The notes under the pieces were generated by a model that searched no databases, had not been told where the DNA came from, and was given only the letters and a program-made list of their open reading frames with translations. Source: Hymenoscyphus infarciens (Eukaryota > Ascomycota > Leotiomycetes > Helotiales > Helotiaceae). From it: 64,000 bases of DNA. The DNA lies in NCBI GenBank assembly GCA_001414345.1, contig LLCB01000061.1, positions 124,001 through 188,000 of the forward strand, given 5' to 3'. The position numbers were made by a program, and so were the translations under genes. Within the stretch, counting starts at the first letter, position 1, and the number at the start of each line of letters is the position of its first letter. Positions 45,925-55,941 of the stretch are shown in pieces.

Positions 45925-47781
45925 ATGCCAGCCATGCTTGATGACCCCACGGCTGCCACCATCACACGTTCTTCTGGTGCACCCCCTTACCCTGACCCCC
46001 ACCACCCCGCACTTCCATTCGATCTACTCCCTCGGCAAGTCACGCTACGGGATCGAGTGACAGTTGCTACCATTATACCATTTTCCTCCGAGCATCAAGT
46101 CCCAGACTCCTTACTCGCATATCTTAGTGATCAATTGAACAAGGAAATCGAAAATGGAGATACATACCCCATGATGGATGGGATGCTGGCACCCCAATTC
46201 GCTTCTTACTGGTTTCAAAATTTCGGTGCTATTATGTTGCTGGGAAGTTACACCAGCGTGGATCAGGTTGTTGAAGGAAAGGATTGGGCTAGGGAATGTT
46301 TGGGAAGTTTCTACATCAAGCCTAACTATCCAGGTCGGAGCAGCCACGTCAGCAACGCTGGTTTTCTAGTCACCGAAGCCGCACGTAATAAAGGTGTAGG
46401 TCGCCTTATGGGAGAAAGTTATCTCGTTTGGGCTCCTCGCCTGGGTTACGTCTACAGCGTGTTCAACCTCGTCTACGAAACGAACGTAGCATCATGTCGA
46501 ATTTGGGATGCTCTCGGCTTCAAAAGAGTTGGAAAGATAAAGGGAGCTGGCAATCTCAAGAGCTACCCAGGTCAACTGATCGACGCCATCATCTACGGAA
46601 GAGATTTAACGCCAGAGGGCGAGGATTTTGTGAGTGAAGAACGCTTCGACAAGATCAAATTCTACCTAAAGTTCGGAAAATATCCTGCTGGTGCTGATCG
46701 AGCCGAAAAAAGCAGACTCCGAAGCGCGGCGACACATTACAAACTGATTCCCGAGACGGACAAGTTGATGTTGAAGGATAAAGAAGTCATATCGGATCCC
46801 CAGAAACAATACGAGATTGCAAGGGATTTACATGTTCAAACTCACGGGGGAATCAATAAAACAACAGCCACCATTGCGGAAAAGTATCACTGGGTTCGAA
46901 TCAAGGAGACAGTTAGCATGGTCATTCGAAACTGCGCACAATGCAAAGAAATTGGCAAAACAACAACCTCTCGTGCAAATGATTCCAGCTTCCCTATAAT
47001 CAGTCCGCCAGTTGTTACTCCAAGTGCAACTCCTGTATCTAGTCAAAGTGTCAGTGCTGCTAGTCGTGCCATGTCACTTGCTCGAGAACACCAAGATCAC
47101 CATCAACATCAACATCAACCTGCATCTTCCGAAGACGGCTACCCAGCAGAAGCGGGTCAAGGTTCCGTCTCCCCTCAAGTTCTCAATCGTAGGTTACCTG
47201 GAAACCCACAAGCTCCAACATCTCATGCTCGCCAACTTCATACCAATACCCATCCACCTATGCAATTATCCCACGAGCAACCCCCGGCCCCAATCGCACG
47301 TATGGGTATTCGAGAGCATGATTACATACCTCTAGACCCTCAGATCATGGAAGATGTGCGCCATCATCTGGGTGGATACAATGACGACAGTCATCATCAC
47401 CAACACGACGACAATTCTCATGATTCAGCGTGGAAAGACCAAGATTCCTTCCATGCTATGATCTCAGGTTCTCACGTTACCAGCGATCATAAAGATGAGA
47501 GGATGTCAGAGGAAGGGGGCCATCATAGAGATGGAATGGGTGATGATTTGGATATGTTGATTGACCATGATGGCGATGTTGATGCAGATGCGGATACTGA
47601 TGGTCACAGTGGGGGATTTGAGGATCCGGACCACGATGCGAGAGTTGAGGATGAAGAGACGGATGATGATCAGGATGCTGGCGAGGAAGTGGTCATGCGA
47701 ATTCATGAAGAAGCTGCGAAGAGAGCTACAGAAGAGGCGTTGAGGGGTGTTGGTGCAAGAGGCTTTTCCGATGCTGACTGA
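45925..47781 (+). CDS. spt10: Spt10-like protein: GNAT domain plus HHCC zinc finger
   Basis: An intronless 618-aa protein starting at ATG 45925 (MPAMLDD); the frame is open a little upstream but without an ATG. Residues of about 45-228 form a GNAT acetyltransferase fold with the acetyl-CoA loop R154-N-K-G-V-G159 and a typical NVASCRIWDALGF helix. A zinc-binding module follows: H303-X3-H307-X29-C337-X2-C340, the HHCC finger related to retroviral-type integrases. This architecture matches yeast Spt10 (640 aa), which binds histone-gene upstream elements through the HHCC finger. The C-terminal third is Gln/His-rich, then strongly acidic (Asp/Glu, about 540-595), as in transcription activators. 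Function in this fungus is inferred from architecture. The alternative, a cellular GNAT fused to a transposon integrase finger, is what Spt10 itself is thought to resemble. Confidence 0.85.
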   Translation: MPAMLDDPTAATITRSSGAPPYPDPHHPALPFDLLPRQVTLRDRVTVATIIPFSSEHQVPDSLLAYLSDQLNKEIENGDTYPMMDGMLAPQFASYWFQNFGAIMLLGSYTSVDQVVEGKDWARECLGSFYIKPNYPGRSSHVSNAGFLVTEAARNKGVGRLMGESYLVWAPRLGYVYSVFNLVYETNVASCRIWDALGFKRVGKIKGAGNLKSYPGQLIDAIIYGRDLTPEGEDFVSEERFDKIKFYLKFGKYPAGADRAEKSRLRSAATHYKLIPETDKLMLKDKEVISDPQKQYEIARDLHVQTHGGINKTTATIAEKYHWVRIKETVSMVIRNCAQCKEIGKTTTSRANDSSFPIISPPVVTPSATPVSSQSVSAASRAMSLAREHQDHHQHQHQPASSEDGYPAEAGQGSVSPQVLNRRLPGNPQAPTSHARQLHTNTHPPMQLSHEQPPAPIARMGIREHDYIPLDPQIMEDVRHHLGGYNDDSHHHQHDDNSHDSAWKDQDSFHAMISGSHVTSDHKDERMSEEGGHHRDGMGDDLDMLIDHDGDVDADADTDGHSGGFEDPDHDARVEDEETDDDQDAGEEVVMRIHEEAAKRATEEALRGVGARGFSDAD

Positions 47782-49026
47782 AAGTTTCCCCTATGATTAT
47801 TGATAAGCATGAGGGTCGTGATTTTTGGGACATATGGCTTATAGATACCACGCATGAAAGAGGCTGGCATGGTGCGTTTCATCTCCGAATCCCCGTACTT
47901 CCAAGTGCAAGAAGTCAGAAGCTGATCGGTCGGCAAGGTCGGGGTCAACTCCTTTCCTCTTCATTGGTGGTTTATCCATGGGGAGTTCATGCCATAAAAC
48001 CGCCTACTCGTATTATACAGTACTTCTATTCCAACAGGTTGGTGGCAATTCTGTGTTCTTGTAAAGTCATAATTGTAATTTGTTATCCTGTCATTCGGTT
48101 TCTTGGTTGCAAGTATGGAAAAAGCTTGGAAGGAATGTTCTACTTTCTTTGATGAAGGTGAATCACTTTCAATTCGAAAGCTCTTATACAAGCGTAGATT
48201 TTTGAAACGACAAGAGAAATGTTTCACGATCTTCGATGCACATTCTCAAGAGGGTTCACCCCCATTCTTTCATTTGACCCGCAGTCCCCACTCATGGTTT
48301 CAATGTCCACTTCATCAGATCTTCTAAGATCCCCATAGCCAAGAACCTGGTCGTAAATCCACTTCCCGGTCTTCTTTTATTTCCTTTTCTGACCGCGACG
48401 CGCTCTCTTTTCCACGTAATTATTATTGTATGTTCTCTTCAATTTACGAAAGACTGTTGTGGGCAAGACTAGCAATAAACAGTCTACAGCAAGTATACCC
48501 TGACAAATACAACAACTGTTTAGAGGAGGTGCAGGTGGCGGTGGTGGGCCTGGAGGAGACATCTCCATCAATCCCACGATCGCAATTAAATTGCAGAAAT
48601 ATCTCGTTTCCTTTGTCTTAACTGGAAATCCGGTATACAACCTTTCCCTTGCTCTCCATTTTGGACATCTCTATTGCTAGTAGTCGAAAGGATATTTCAT
48701 CCTGATTCAATCCTCTCGGCTCTTCTCCAGACAGGAACATATATGCTAATTTTTCGTAGAACACGGTTTTTCCAGAAGATAATATAGCGTGGCCGTTGTA
48801 TAATTCTTCTGCAGTGGGGACAGAGCTGGTGTTTAATACAACCTTTTCTACACAGGATGATTCTTTGGCCAACGAGAAAAGCTTGTTTTGGAATAAGGCT
48901 CTTTGGTATTGAAGTCCTTGGGTATTGAATAATATAATTTATAACGAAGGCAGATTTAACCTTCTTATTAATAAAAACAGTAAAACACATTTGAATCGAA
49001 AACCTCTAGGACATCATTTGAGTCTA
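47782..49026. other. convergent intergenic region, possible gene remnant
   Basis: 1.2 kb between the stop codons of two convergent genes. It contains one protein-like minus-strand frame (about 48930-48618, listed separately); otherwise 3' UTR sequence. Confidence 0.45.
48618..48930 (-). pseudogene. protein-like open frame without start, possible gene remnant
   Basis: On the minus strand about 104 codons are open from just after a TAA near 48935 to TGA/TAA at 48618, with balanced, non-repetitive amino-acid content (for example SVPTAEELYNGHAILSSGKT). There is no ATG in its first half. An upstream exon or loss of the 5' part would explain it. I do not recognise the family. A run of Pro codons in another frame lies just beyond (48377-48640). 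Confidence 0.28.
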
Positions 49027-51464
49027 TCACTGCGGCGGCCCAATCTGAGCGACCCGTATCAACATTGCTTGCCAAGCATTTATCTCATCCTTCCACAACT
49101 TCCCAATATCTTCTCCCTCGGTCTGGGCCAAAGCTCCAAAACTTTTCATTGCTGCCCCTCCTCCCACCGAAACCCTGCCATTCCAATCATGCGCAATCCT
49201 ACTGCCCAAAACGGCAATCAAGATCTTCGCACAAGCGCATGCTAATATTGTGGAATCCTCATCTCCCAGCACGCTGTTGGCCAGGGTTTCCATTTGCTGG
49301 GCTTCGGCCATGGAAGGGTCAGATGTTGCGAGAAGCTTTTTGCATTTTCCCAAACGTAGATGTAGGAGGTCATCTTCATCTGTAGTGTCGTCGCTGGGGT
49401 TGGGATTGGCGAGCCGAAGACGTCCTCTCTCAAGTTTGATCAAGAAATCATCTGCCTCGGGAGTTGGAAGGCCAGAATTAACACTTTGTACCTCCTTGAC
49501 CATTTGTCTCACGAATCTCGTTGTTCCTTTATTCCATGCTATAAGACTTTTTCTGCGCGCTGAGTTTACACTTTCTCTCTCGTCTTCCATTTCAATCGTG
49601 AAGGTGATCATGTTTTCGTGGTTCGTGATGGCGTGAGGGAGTATATCGTTGAATATCATACCGAATCCTTGGAAGGGTGTCCTGATTCTTGGATCTCTGT
49701 AGAGGAGATCATTAATGTTTTGCATGGCGCCAGCTTTCTTTTGACTTTCTGCCCAGAAAGTCGAATCTCGGTTAGAACTAAGTATCAAGGCATGTCCAAA
49801 TTCTGCTATGCTTCTTTGTTTCGGGCTCAGGAATGCTAATTGTTGAAGGTTGGAAGTAGTAAATACAACCTTCTGGTCAATAGTAGTAGATATGGAAGCT
49901 CTGCCTTCCTTTGTATAAGGGTCTGGTGGTTTCTCTTCCATCACCTTTTTTGTGTTAAAAATGTAAGTCGTTCGAGTTCCTACTTTGAAGACGCGGAGAA
50001 AGAGGAGTTGAATGCCGAAGTTTCGTACTCCGAGATTCCAGAAATTTTGTGTTTGGAGGTCTTCCATTAGTGATAATGGGACAGGATATCTAATGTCGTA
50101 TAAAGAAGGGTGTGGTTGTAGCAAAGTTATAGTATCACTGTCACGGACGTTTTTCGATCTCATCGAAGGCCAGGTTGGGATGAAGAACTGGCCTAGCTGC
50201 AAACCTCTAGTAAACTTTAGTTCTTTCTTGCCCATCGTTTCCTGAATCCCCCCATTTATCTTGAAAAGTTAGGAAATCATGATTGTTTTGATCAGTTGCA
50301 CTGGTTACTTACTTCCTTTTCAAAGCACCAACCGAGTTCCGCTATAGGTTGATCCATATAATATGGCTCATAGTTCTTTTGAATACTTTGCTCGGTCCAA
50401 CCACCCCTATTAATTCCTTGCCAATACTGGACGGCATGGATGATTTCGTGGGATAGCTAGTTACAAGCAGAATAGTCAGATACTTCAAGTGGAAAATATC
50501 AAAACAAGGATGCTCACCGTAAGAGCAAGAAACCATTCAATCATCACTCGTTCTGAAGAGTTCAAATCATCTTCAAGAAGCCTCTCAATTCCTATGCTGT
50601 TCAAGAAAAGGAAAACTCTCCACGCTGCATTAGAAGCCTTGGGCTGGGAATGCATGAACTCGTTATTCACCGTCGTATATCCATGAACCATTCCGTCAAA
50701 CCAGGGCCCATCAGGGTCTTCGGGACTCTCATCTGTACTCATGAAACCAATTTGAAGTCTTTTGTTGATGCGTAAGTCATCAAATACGAAATCTCTCTGT
50801 GTCGAAAGTACGGAGGGATGTGTGGGGTTATCCGGGGGTCGGAAGGAATAAAATGGCCCTTTCCTTTTGTCGTTTTGCATTTTTCGATATTCGGGAATCA
50901 GTTCCCGTGGGCCATTTAATAAAGCATCAAACTATGAATCATTAGCAAAGGAGCTTAAAGGCCGATTGAGAGTCAGCGCAATATTACAAAAGGCAGCATA
51001 TAAACACTCGACAAATAGAATGACGCAATCCTCAAAGCAGGCTTCAAAGCCTCCCAAATCAAATCATTGTGAGCCGCAATATCACCCCGGTTACCAGTCA
51101 ACACATACATATACGTTCTCTCAAACTCCGGCGCAGGAGACGTTTCCCAAACAGGACGATTTAGAAGGGGGAGAATAGGTATAGATTCCAGATCTCCTTG
51201 CTTGGCGTCTCGTATAGTGAGACAATCTAAATCCGCGAGCTCTCGGGTTGTCCAGCCAAAAAGCGCCTCCTGTTGTAACTTTTCCTTGAGTTTAATTTGT
51301 GACTCTAACTTTGAGTCCGTTAGGTCGCCAGGGAAGATATATTGGGTGGGGGTGAGACCGCTTTTGTTGGTGTTCTCGTACCCATCGAGATAGCCGTATT
51401 TTGTTCGGAAAGGTGTGTAGGCTTCCATTTGACTCCTAGTTGGAAGTCTCCGTCGTTGAGACAT
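49027..51464 (-). CDS. uncharacterised HEXXH-containing (zincin-like) protein
   Basis: Four exons, 51464-50988, 50931-50518, 50456-50313 and 50259-49027, with phase-0 introns of 56, 61 and 53 bp (GTAATA/TAG, GTGAGC/TAG, GTAAGT/AAG; the first contains GCTAAT). The product has 755 aa. Exon 3 encodes LSHEIIHAVQYW with H300-E-I-I-H304, the zinc-metallopeptidase HEXXH pattern. It is followed by EPYYMDQPIAELGWCFEKE and, across the intron, INGG; E327 or E337 could be the third zinc ligand as in gluzincin-type proteins. No signal peptide or membrane segment is evident, so it is probably intracellular. The C-terminal 400 residues are mixed and unrecognised, with an acidic patch (DDTTDEDD). It is divergent from the secreted M28 gene. 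Peptidase activity is inference from the motif; family unknown to me. Confidence 0.8.
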
Positions 51465-53144
51465 GGTACAAATTCTGCAAATCAGTGGAGTGTTGATTGG
51501 TACTATGGAACAAAGGAACTCTCTAAACTCGAAGCGGAATGCAGATGCTGATAATCGTGTTGTGGTTTTCTTTGTTTCGCCTGTGGATTTATAGGGACAA
51601 GCTTATTGATTATTATTTGCCGATAGAGATAAAGAAATGTTAAACTTCATTTCAGAGTATTGTCTGTGATCAAAGAGGGAATCTTTGGGTGTGCGCAAAG
51701 ATGTGGAAATCTTTGATGGTTGATATTGAAGGAGGCACTTGCCTTATATTATCCTTAATTTTCCAGAATCATGGCCCAATAATCTGCCAAGCTAACCTAC
51801 ATGCGTATTGTACCTCGCGTTTTCAAATAATTAAAGATGGCAACGATCCATTGTGGTGGCTTGGATATCGACCTTCTACATGAAAGCAGCTATAGCACGC
51901 ATAACCCTCCAACCTTGGATAGGAATCAGCTTAAACTAAAATTTCAACAAATGTCCTAGTGATCTTAAACAACTTGCCTCACTCTCAACCAAACGAGTGT
52001 GCCACTTAGATATCAAGTGGAATAACCCCCCTCAGTCGAGGAAGCTCAGGTTAATTCATCACGCCCGTTGAGAAGTTAGGGTCGCACTCAAAAAATGTCG
52101 AGATAGCCCTCTGAATGTAACCTTGCTTCCTGGAAAAGACGAGGTCCATACCAGACGAGACTACATCAAGGCAAGTGAGTCAAGAACATAAGGATATTGA
52201 GGATATAAGTCTTCGTCATTGTCATAGGGACTTTGAAAACTGAAACCCCATTCTCTTTCTACACCCCGCGTCGCGACCCCGATATTACTAACTAGTGTCC
52301 CAAACCCACTTTTTGCTAGGAACACTAAAAAGTGCTCGACACCAGAAAATCGAGTTACGCCCTCTATTAGTTTCTTAAGCCTCTCGAAGAGAGTATAATT
52401 TAGAAGCGTTATTATAAGGATATAATAGAGAGGCGCTCTAAAATCTAGTGTCGTATACTTTTTAGTGTTCCTAGCAAAAAGTGGGTTTGGGACACTAGTT
52501 AGTAATATCGCTGTAACGAGATAAATTTCTGCCGGCAAATTTTATTCTAACCATAAAACAAGCCATAAAAACATTGGTCAACGAATTACAAACGGCCTTC
52601 AAAAACCCATTTACTGATTCTTATCGCGATGTGCTGTGGCAACGAGGATTATTTTCCCTGTTAAACCAATGATAAGAGAAAACCAGGATATCAGCCAGTT
52701 TCTCGCCTTGGCTCACTTGGCATGCTCGGCATTCATGTAATTGGCACTTTTAGCCATGAATGATTCGCTATGAGCCGAACACACCAAGGCGGCAATAGGC
52801 AGGACCCAAGCGATTCTCCCCCCTGAGAACGACGATGCTCTGCTGCAAGTCATTTAAATCGATTTCTCCGCCATCTTCCTTGGGTCCCAATGAAGAAGCT
52901 CACAATGATACCTCCACCACGGGAAGAGGCAGCTTTGAGGAAGGTACCGAGGCATTAGTTTCTTAGCATTTGACCATCTCCGATTGCAAGGTGTAATTGG
53001 CTTTCTTCCAGATGAGTTACATGGCTAAGAATCCTGGAATCGGTGGTGGCCGCAGGCTCTTTTGATTAAATAGAAGGGCATCCGACAGTTTTGGGAGATC
53101 ATAAGGAACTTAAGGTCTATTAATCGATCCAGTTTTCTTTCATC
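51465..53144. promoter_or_regulatory. divergent promoter region of HEXXH and M28 genes
   Basis: About 1.7 kb between two divergent starts. Apart from the hairpin element at 52280-52510 it holds no gene; the 125-aa minus frame at 52161-52538 lies across that element. The 600 bp before the M28 start contain AT-rich TATA-like text near 53065 (TTAAATAGAA). Confidence 0.5.
52280..52510. mobile_element. hairpin MITE with 54-bp perfect inverted repeats
   Basis: Positions 52280-52333 and 52457-52510 are exact inverted copies over 54 bases. Imperfect inverted similarity continues inward (CGACAC-AGA, GAG, CGCC), so the whole 231 bp can fold on itself. If the termini are TTACTAACTAGTG, the flanking TA on both sides would be the target duplication of a Tc1/mariner-type element. 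Because the flank CGATA is itself mirrored, the exact ends are uncertain. Perfect arms imply recent insertion. Confidence 0.85.
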
Positions 53145-54540
53145 ATGCATTTCGCCTCAGTTCTCTCAGTCTTGGTCGCCTCATCTTCATTGATTGTGGC
53201 GCTACCACCGTCAACCAAACCGTTCAACATCGACGGGGATTTGCGCCTCATCAAGACTTCTGAGGCTGACCCGGGAGTTTGGGTCACTGAAGAACAAAAG
53301 ATCGTGGATTATGTTTCCAAAAACATTGGATTCATTGATATTACTGACATCACTGTATGAAAGTCCGTGACTTCATTCGCATGCCTCATATGCTAATCCA
53401 ATATTAGAATGCAACTACATTAGCAAAGCTTTCTACAGTTGAAGAAGTACCTGCCATTCAAGCCCGTGCAGTTACATACCCAACAACACTCACCCATCAA
53501 ACCGAGGCCAATGCGTTGATTGCTTCCCTTACCACTGCTGGTCCACAAAGTTGGCTTACAACTCTCACCAAGTAAGCTACTTTATGAAAGTTATCTTCAT
53601 CGAAGATGCTAATTTAAGCCAGTTTTTACAACCGCTACTATCGCTCCACCTACGGTACACAGGCTGGGATATGGCTACTCGCTGAAGTCAGGAGCATTGC
53701 TGCAACCAACCCACTTATCACTTTTACTTCCTTCACTCACTCTTTTGCGCAACCTAGTATCATTGTAAAGATTCCAGGAACCAGTAGCAACTTGAGTAAG
53801 TAAGAAAAACAGAAGTGCTTAGTATTCGTGAACAGGGTTATTAATTTATTCTCCAGTCATTGTTGGAGCTCATTACGATTCAACCGGAGGAAGCTCCACG
53901 GCAAGAGGACCTGGAGCAGATGATAACGGTTCCGGAGTTGTCGTTCAGATGGAGGCTCTCCGTGTGATTGCTGCCGCCAAGTTTGCACCAAAGAACACAA
54001 TTGAATTCCACTTCTACGCCGGTGAGGAGGGTGGATTACTCGGCTCTGCAGCGGTCTTCGCCAACTATGCATCTGCCGGAAAGACCGTCCTCGCTATGGT
54101 CGCTCAAGATATGGCCGGTTATAGTCCAAGTGGCAAAGTCTCTGTTTACACTGATTACAGTGACAGTGGATTGGTCTCTTACGTGCGAAAAATTGTCACT
54201 CAGTACACTGGTTTGACTTACACTACTGATGTTTGTGGTTACGGGTGCTCAGATCATGCTTCTGCATACGCCAATGGATTCCGTAAGTTTAACTATTCCC
54301 TGTGGCGGGAGCTCGAGAGAGGGATTCACTGACGGGAATATAGCTGCTGCTTATGTCTGTGACGAGCCGATTGCTACTTCCACCCCATATATCCACAGTC
54401 CTAGCGATGTAAGTAACTATTCCTTGGAGTAGAGAGTACAGTGCTAATTTTTATAGACATATGCTACTGTCAGCTTTACCACCATACTTCGTCACGCCAA
54501 GTTCACTGTTGGTTTTTTGATTGAGGCTGCGTATCTATAA
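53145..54540 (+). CDS. secreted M28-family aminopeptidase
   Basis: Six exons (53145-53354, 53408-53571, 53623-53795, 53857-54282, 54344-54408, 54457-54540) with introns of 53, 51, 61, 61 and 48 bp give 373 aa. The start has a signal peptide (MHFASVLSVLVASSSLIVAL) followed by a propeptide-like region of about 80 residues. The di-zinc site is complete by comparison with bacterial aminopeptidase of the same family: H188 in GAHYDS, bridging D205 in PGADDNGSG, general base E239 and ligand E240 in AGEEGGLLG, D267 in QDMAGY, H316 in CSDHAS. C309-X3-C313 matches the family disulfide. It removes N-terminal residues, preferably hydrophobic, from peptides outside the cell. It is close to fungal leucyl aminopeptidases, but the HYDS box differs from the HQDS of LapA-type enzymes, so no symbol is given. 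Confidence 0.95.
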
Positions 54541-54905
54541 ACGACTGTATTGGCCTTGGATTTCGCTGTTTTGGTATGCAGGACTACGGCTTTCTGGTGG
54601 AAGAAAAAATCGGGAGGGATTAATGAATATGGATACCAAAGTAAGAGATTATGAGTTTATTTTCTGATGTTTATATTACTGCTCCTCTGATCTTTGAACC
54701 CATTCACGGCTCCTATTTCGATACCTGGAGAGTGGAATTGTAGTAGCATTGTGTTCCATGATTATTACCAAGCTACTCGCTCTCAAGATTCCCCGCAAGT
54801 AGAAACCTCCCCCGAGTTCCCAAATCTTTGCTTAGCCGGCCTGCTTACTCTTAATTTATGCCCAGAGTTCACTTAAAGTGACAAACATCAGCCCTCAATC
54901 CTCCA
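54541..54905. other. 3' intergenic region
   Basis: Short stretch between the M28 stop and the stop codon of the convergent hypothetical gene. No features beyond presumed 3' UTRs. Confidence 0.5.
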
Positions 54906-55418
54906 CTACCATCTCGCACGTGCCGTAGGTGAACCCCAATTCGTCGTCATCATGGTTCTTTGATACCCCCGAATTGCAGATTCAATAAGACCTCTCTCAC
55001 TATCCTCTTCCCTCTTCCTAACCTCCCTCTCTATTTCCTCCTTCCCTCTTTTATCGTTCCTTTCCCGCATCTGTTCTCCGACAGCCTCACGAAACTCTAC
55101 TCGAATCTCCTCCCTAACAATAGCCGTTACTTCCTCCCTAACGACTTCCCGAACGTCTTCTCTAATCTCATTCTTAAACTTCTCGGTATCTAGAGAAATT
55201 TCTCGGGACTGAAAAACTTCGGTAGCGAGGAACTCGAGGTCTTGATCGATGTCTTCTTTGGATACTGGAAGGGGGTTTGGAAGTAGTGGCTCAGGATGAA
55301 GTTTGGTGATGAGAGTGATGAGTTTTCGGCTTGAGACATCGATGTGGCGCGCTCTGTAGTGTTTTTGCGTGATGAGGGTTTGGAGGCGGTAAGCGCAGAG
55401 GAGAAGTTCTTGATGCAT
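54906..55418 (-). CDS. hypothetical charged helical protein
   Basis: 170 aa from ATG 55418 to a stop at 54906. The first 60 residues look globular-helical (LLLCAYRLQTLI). Residues of about 70-140 are dominated by Glu/Arg heptad-like text (VREEVTAIVREEIRVEFREA), suggesting a coiled coil or long charged helix. I do not recognise it. The same frame is open upstream to about 55549 without an ATG. A second frame from ATG 55615 encodes a protein-like start (SEPPNSTKDFLNFTYFNIFK) that changes frame around 55500-55540 with no usable GT-AG pair between them. The real gene may therefore start at 55615 and be frameshifted here, or the frame break is a sequencing error. Confidence 0.45.
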   Translation of the reverse strand: MHQELLLCAYRLQTLITQKHYRARHIDVSSRKLITLITKLHPEPLLPNPLPVSKEDIDQDLEFLATEVFQSREISLDTEKFKNEIREDVREVVREEVTAIVREEIRVEFREAVGEQMRERNDKRGKEEIEREVRKREEDSERGLIESAIRGYQRTMMTTNWGSPTARARW

Positions 55419-55941
55419 TTTGCAAGTAAAGGGATTGGAGTGTCGCAGTTTGTCGTGGTTTGTGGTTTGAGAATTGAGGTTGTGGATTCGTTTCTGTGGT
55501 GAACCAGGGGAAAGTAGTTGGCAAAGAAGGACGGAATGAATTCTTCCTTAAAGATGTTGAAGTAGGTGAAGTTCAGAAAGTCTTTTGTGGAGTTTGGAGG
55601 TTCTGACACGCCCATCCTTCTTGTAAAATTGCAAAGAAGGTGGCTGGGGTTTGGTTGAACTTTTCTATTTAAATGAAAAATATCTTGTGCTCAAAGTCAG
55701 ATGCACTGACCTAACTATTCTCATGGTTATCTCATCTAACTAGTGAAGTGAAGTTACCACATCCCATGAAGGTTGGGAAATGTTTTTGAAACATTCCATC
55801 AAGACTCTGGTGAAGAAGGAAAAGTCCAGCAGAAGTTTGAAATTATAAGTCATAGCCTCTCAGAACTTCATGCATAAATACTCATGGGGTCCAGAAACAG
55901 AAATTCAACAGGCCATAATTGGACTTCATTGACTTTTAGCC

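Noticed and set aside
52161..52538. 125-codon minus-strand frame
   Set aside because: It mostly translates the hairpin MITE, whose inverted arms create open frames by chance.
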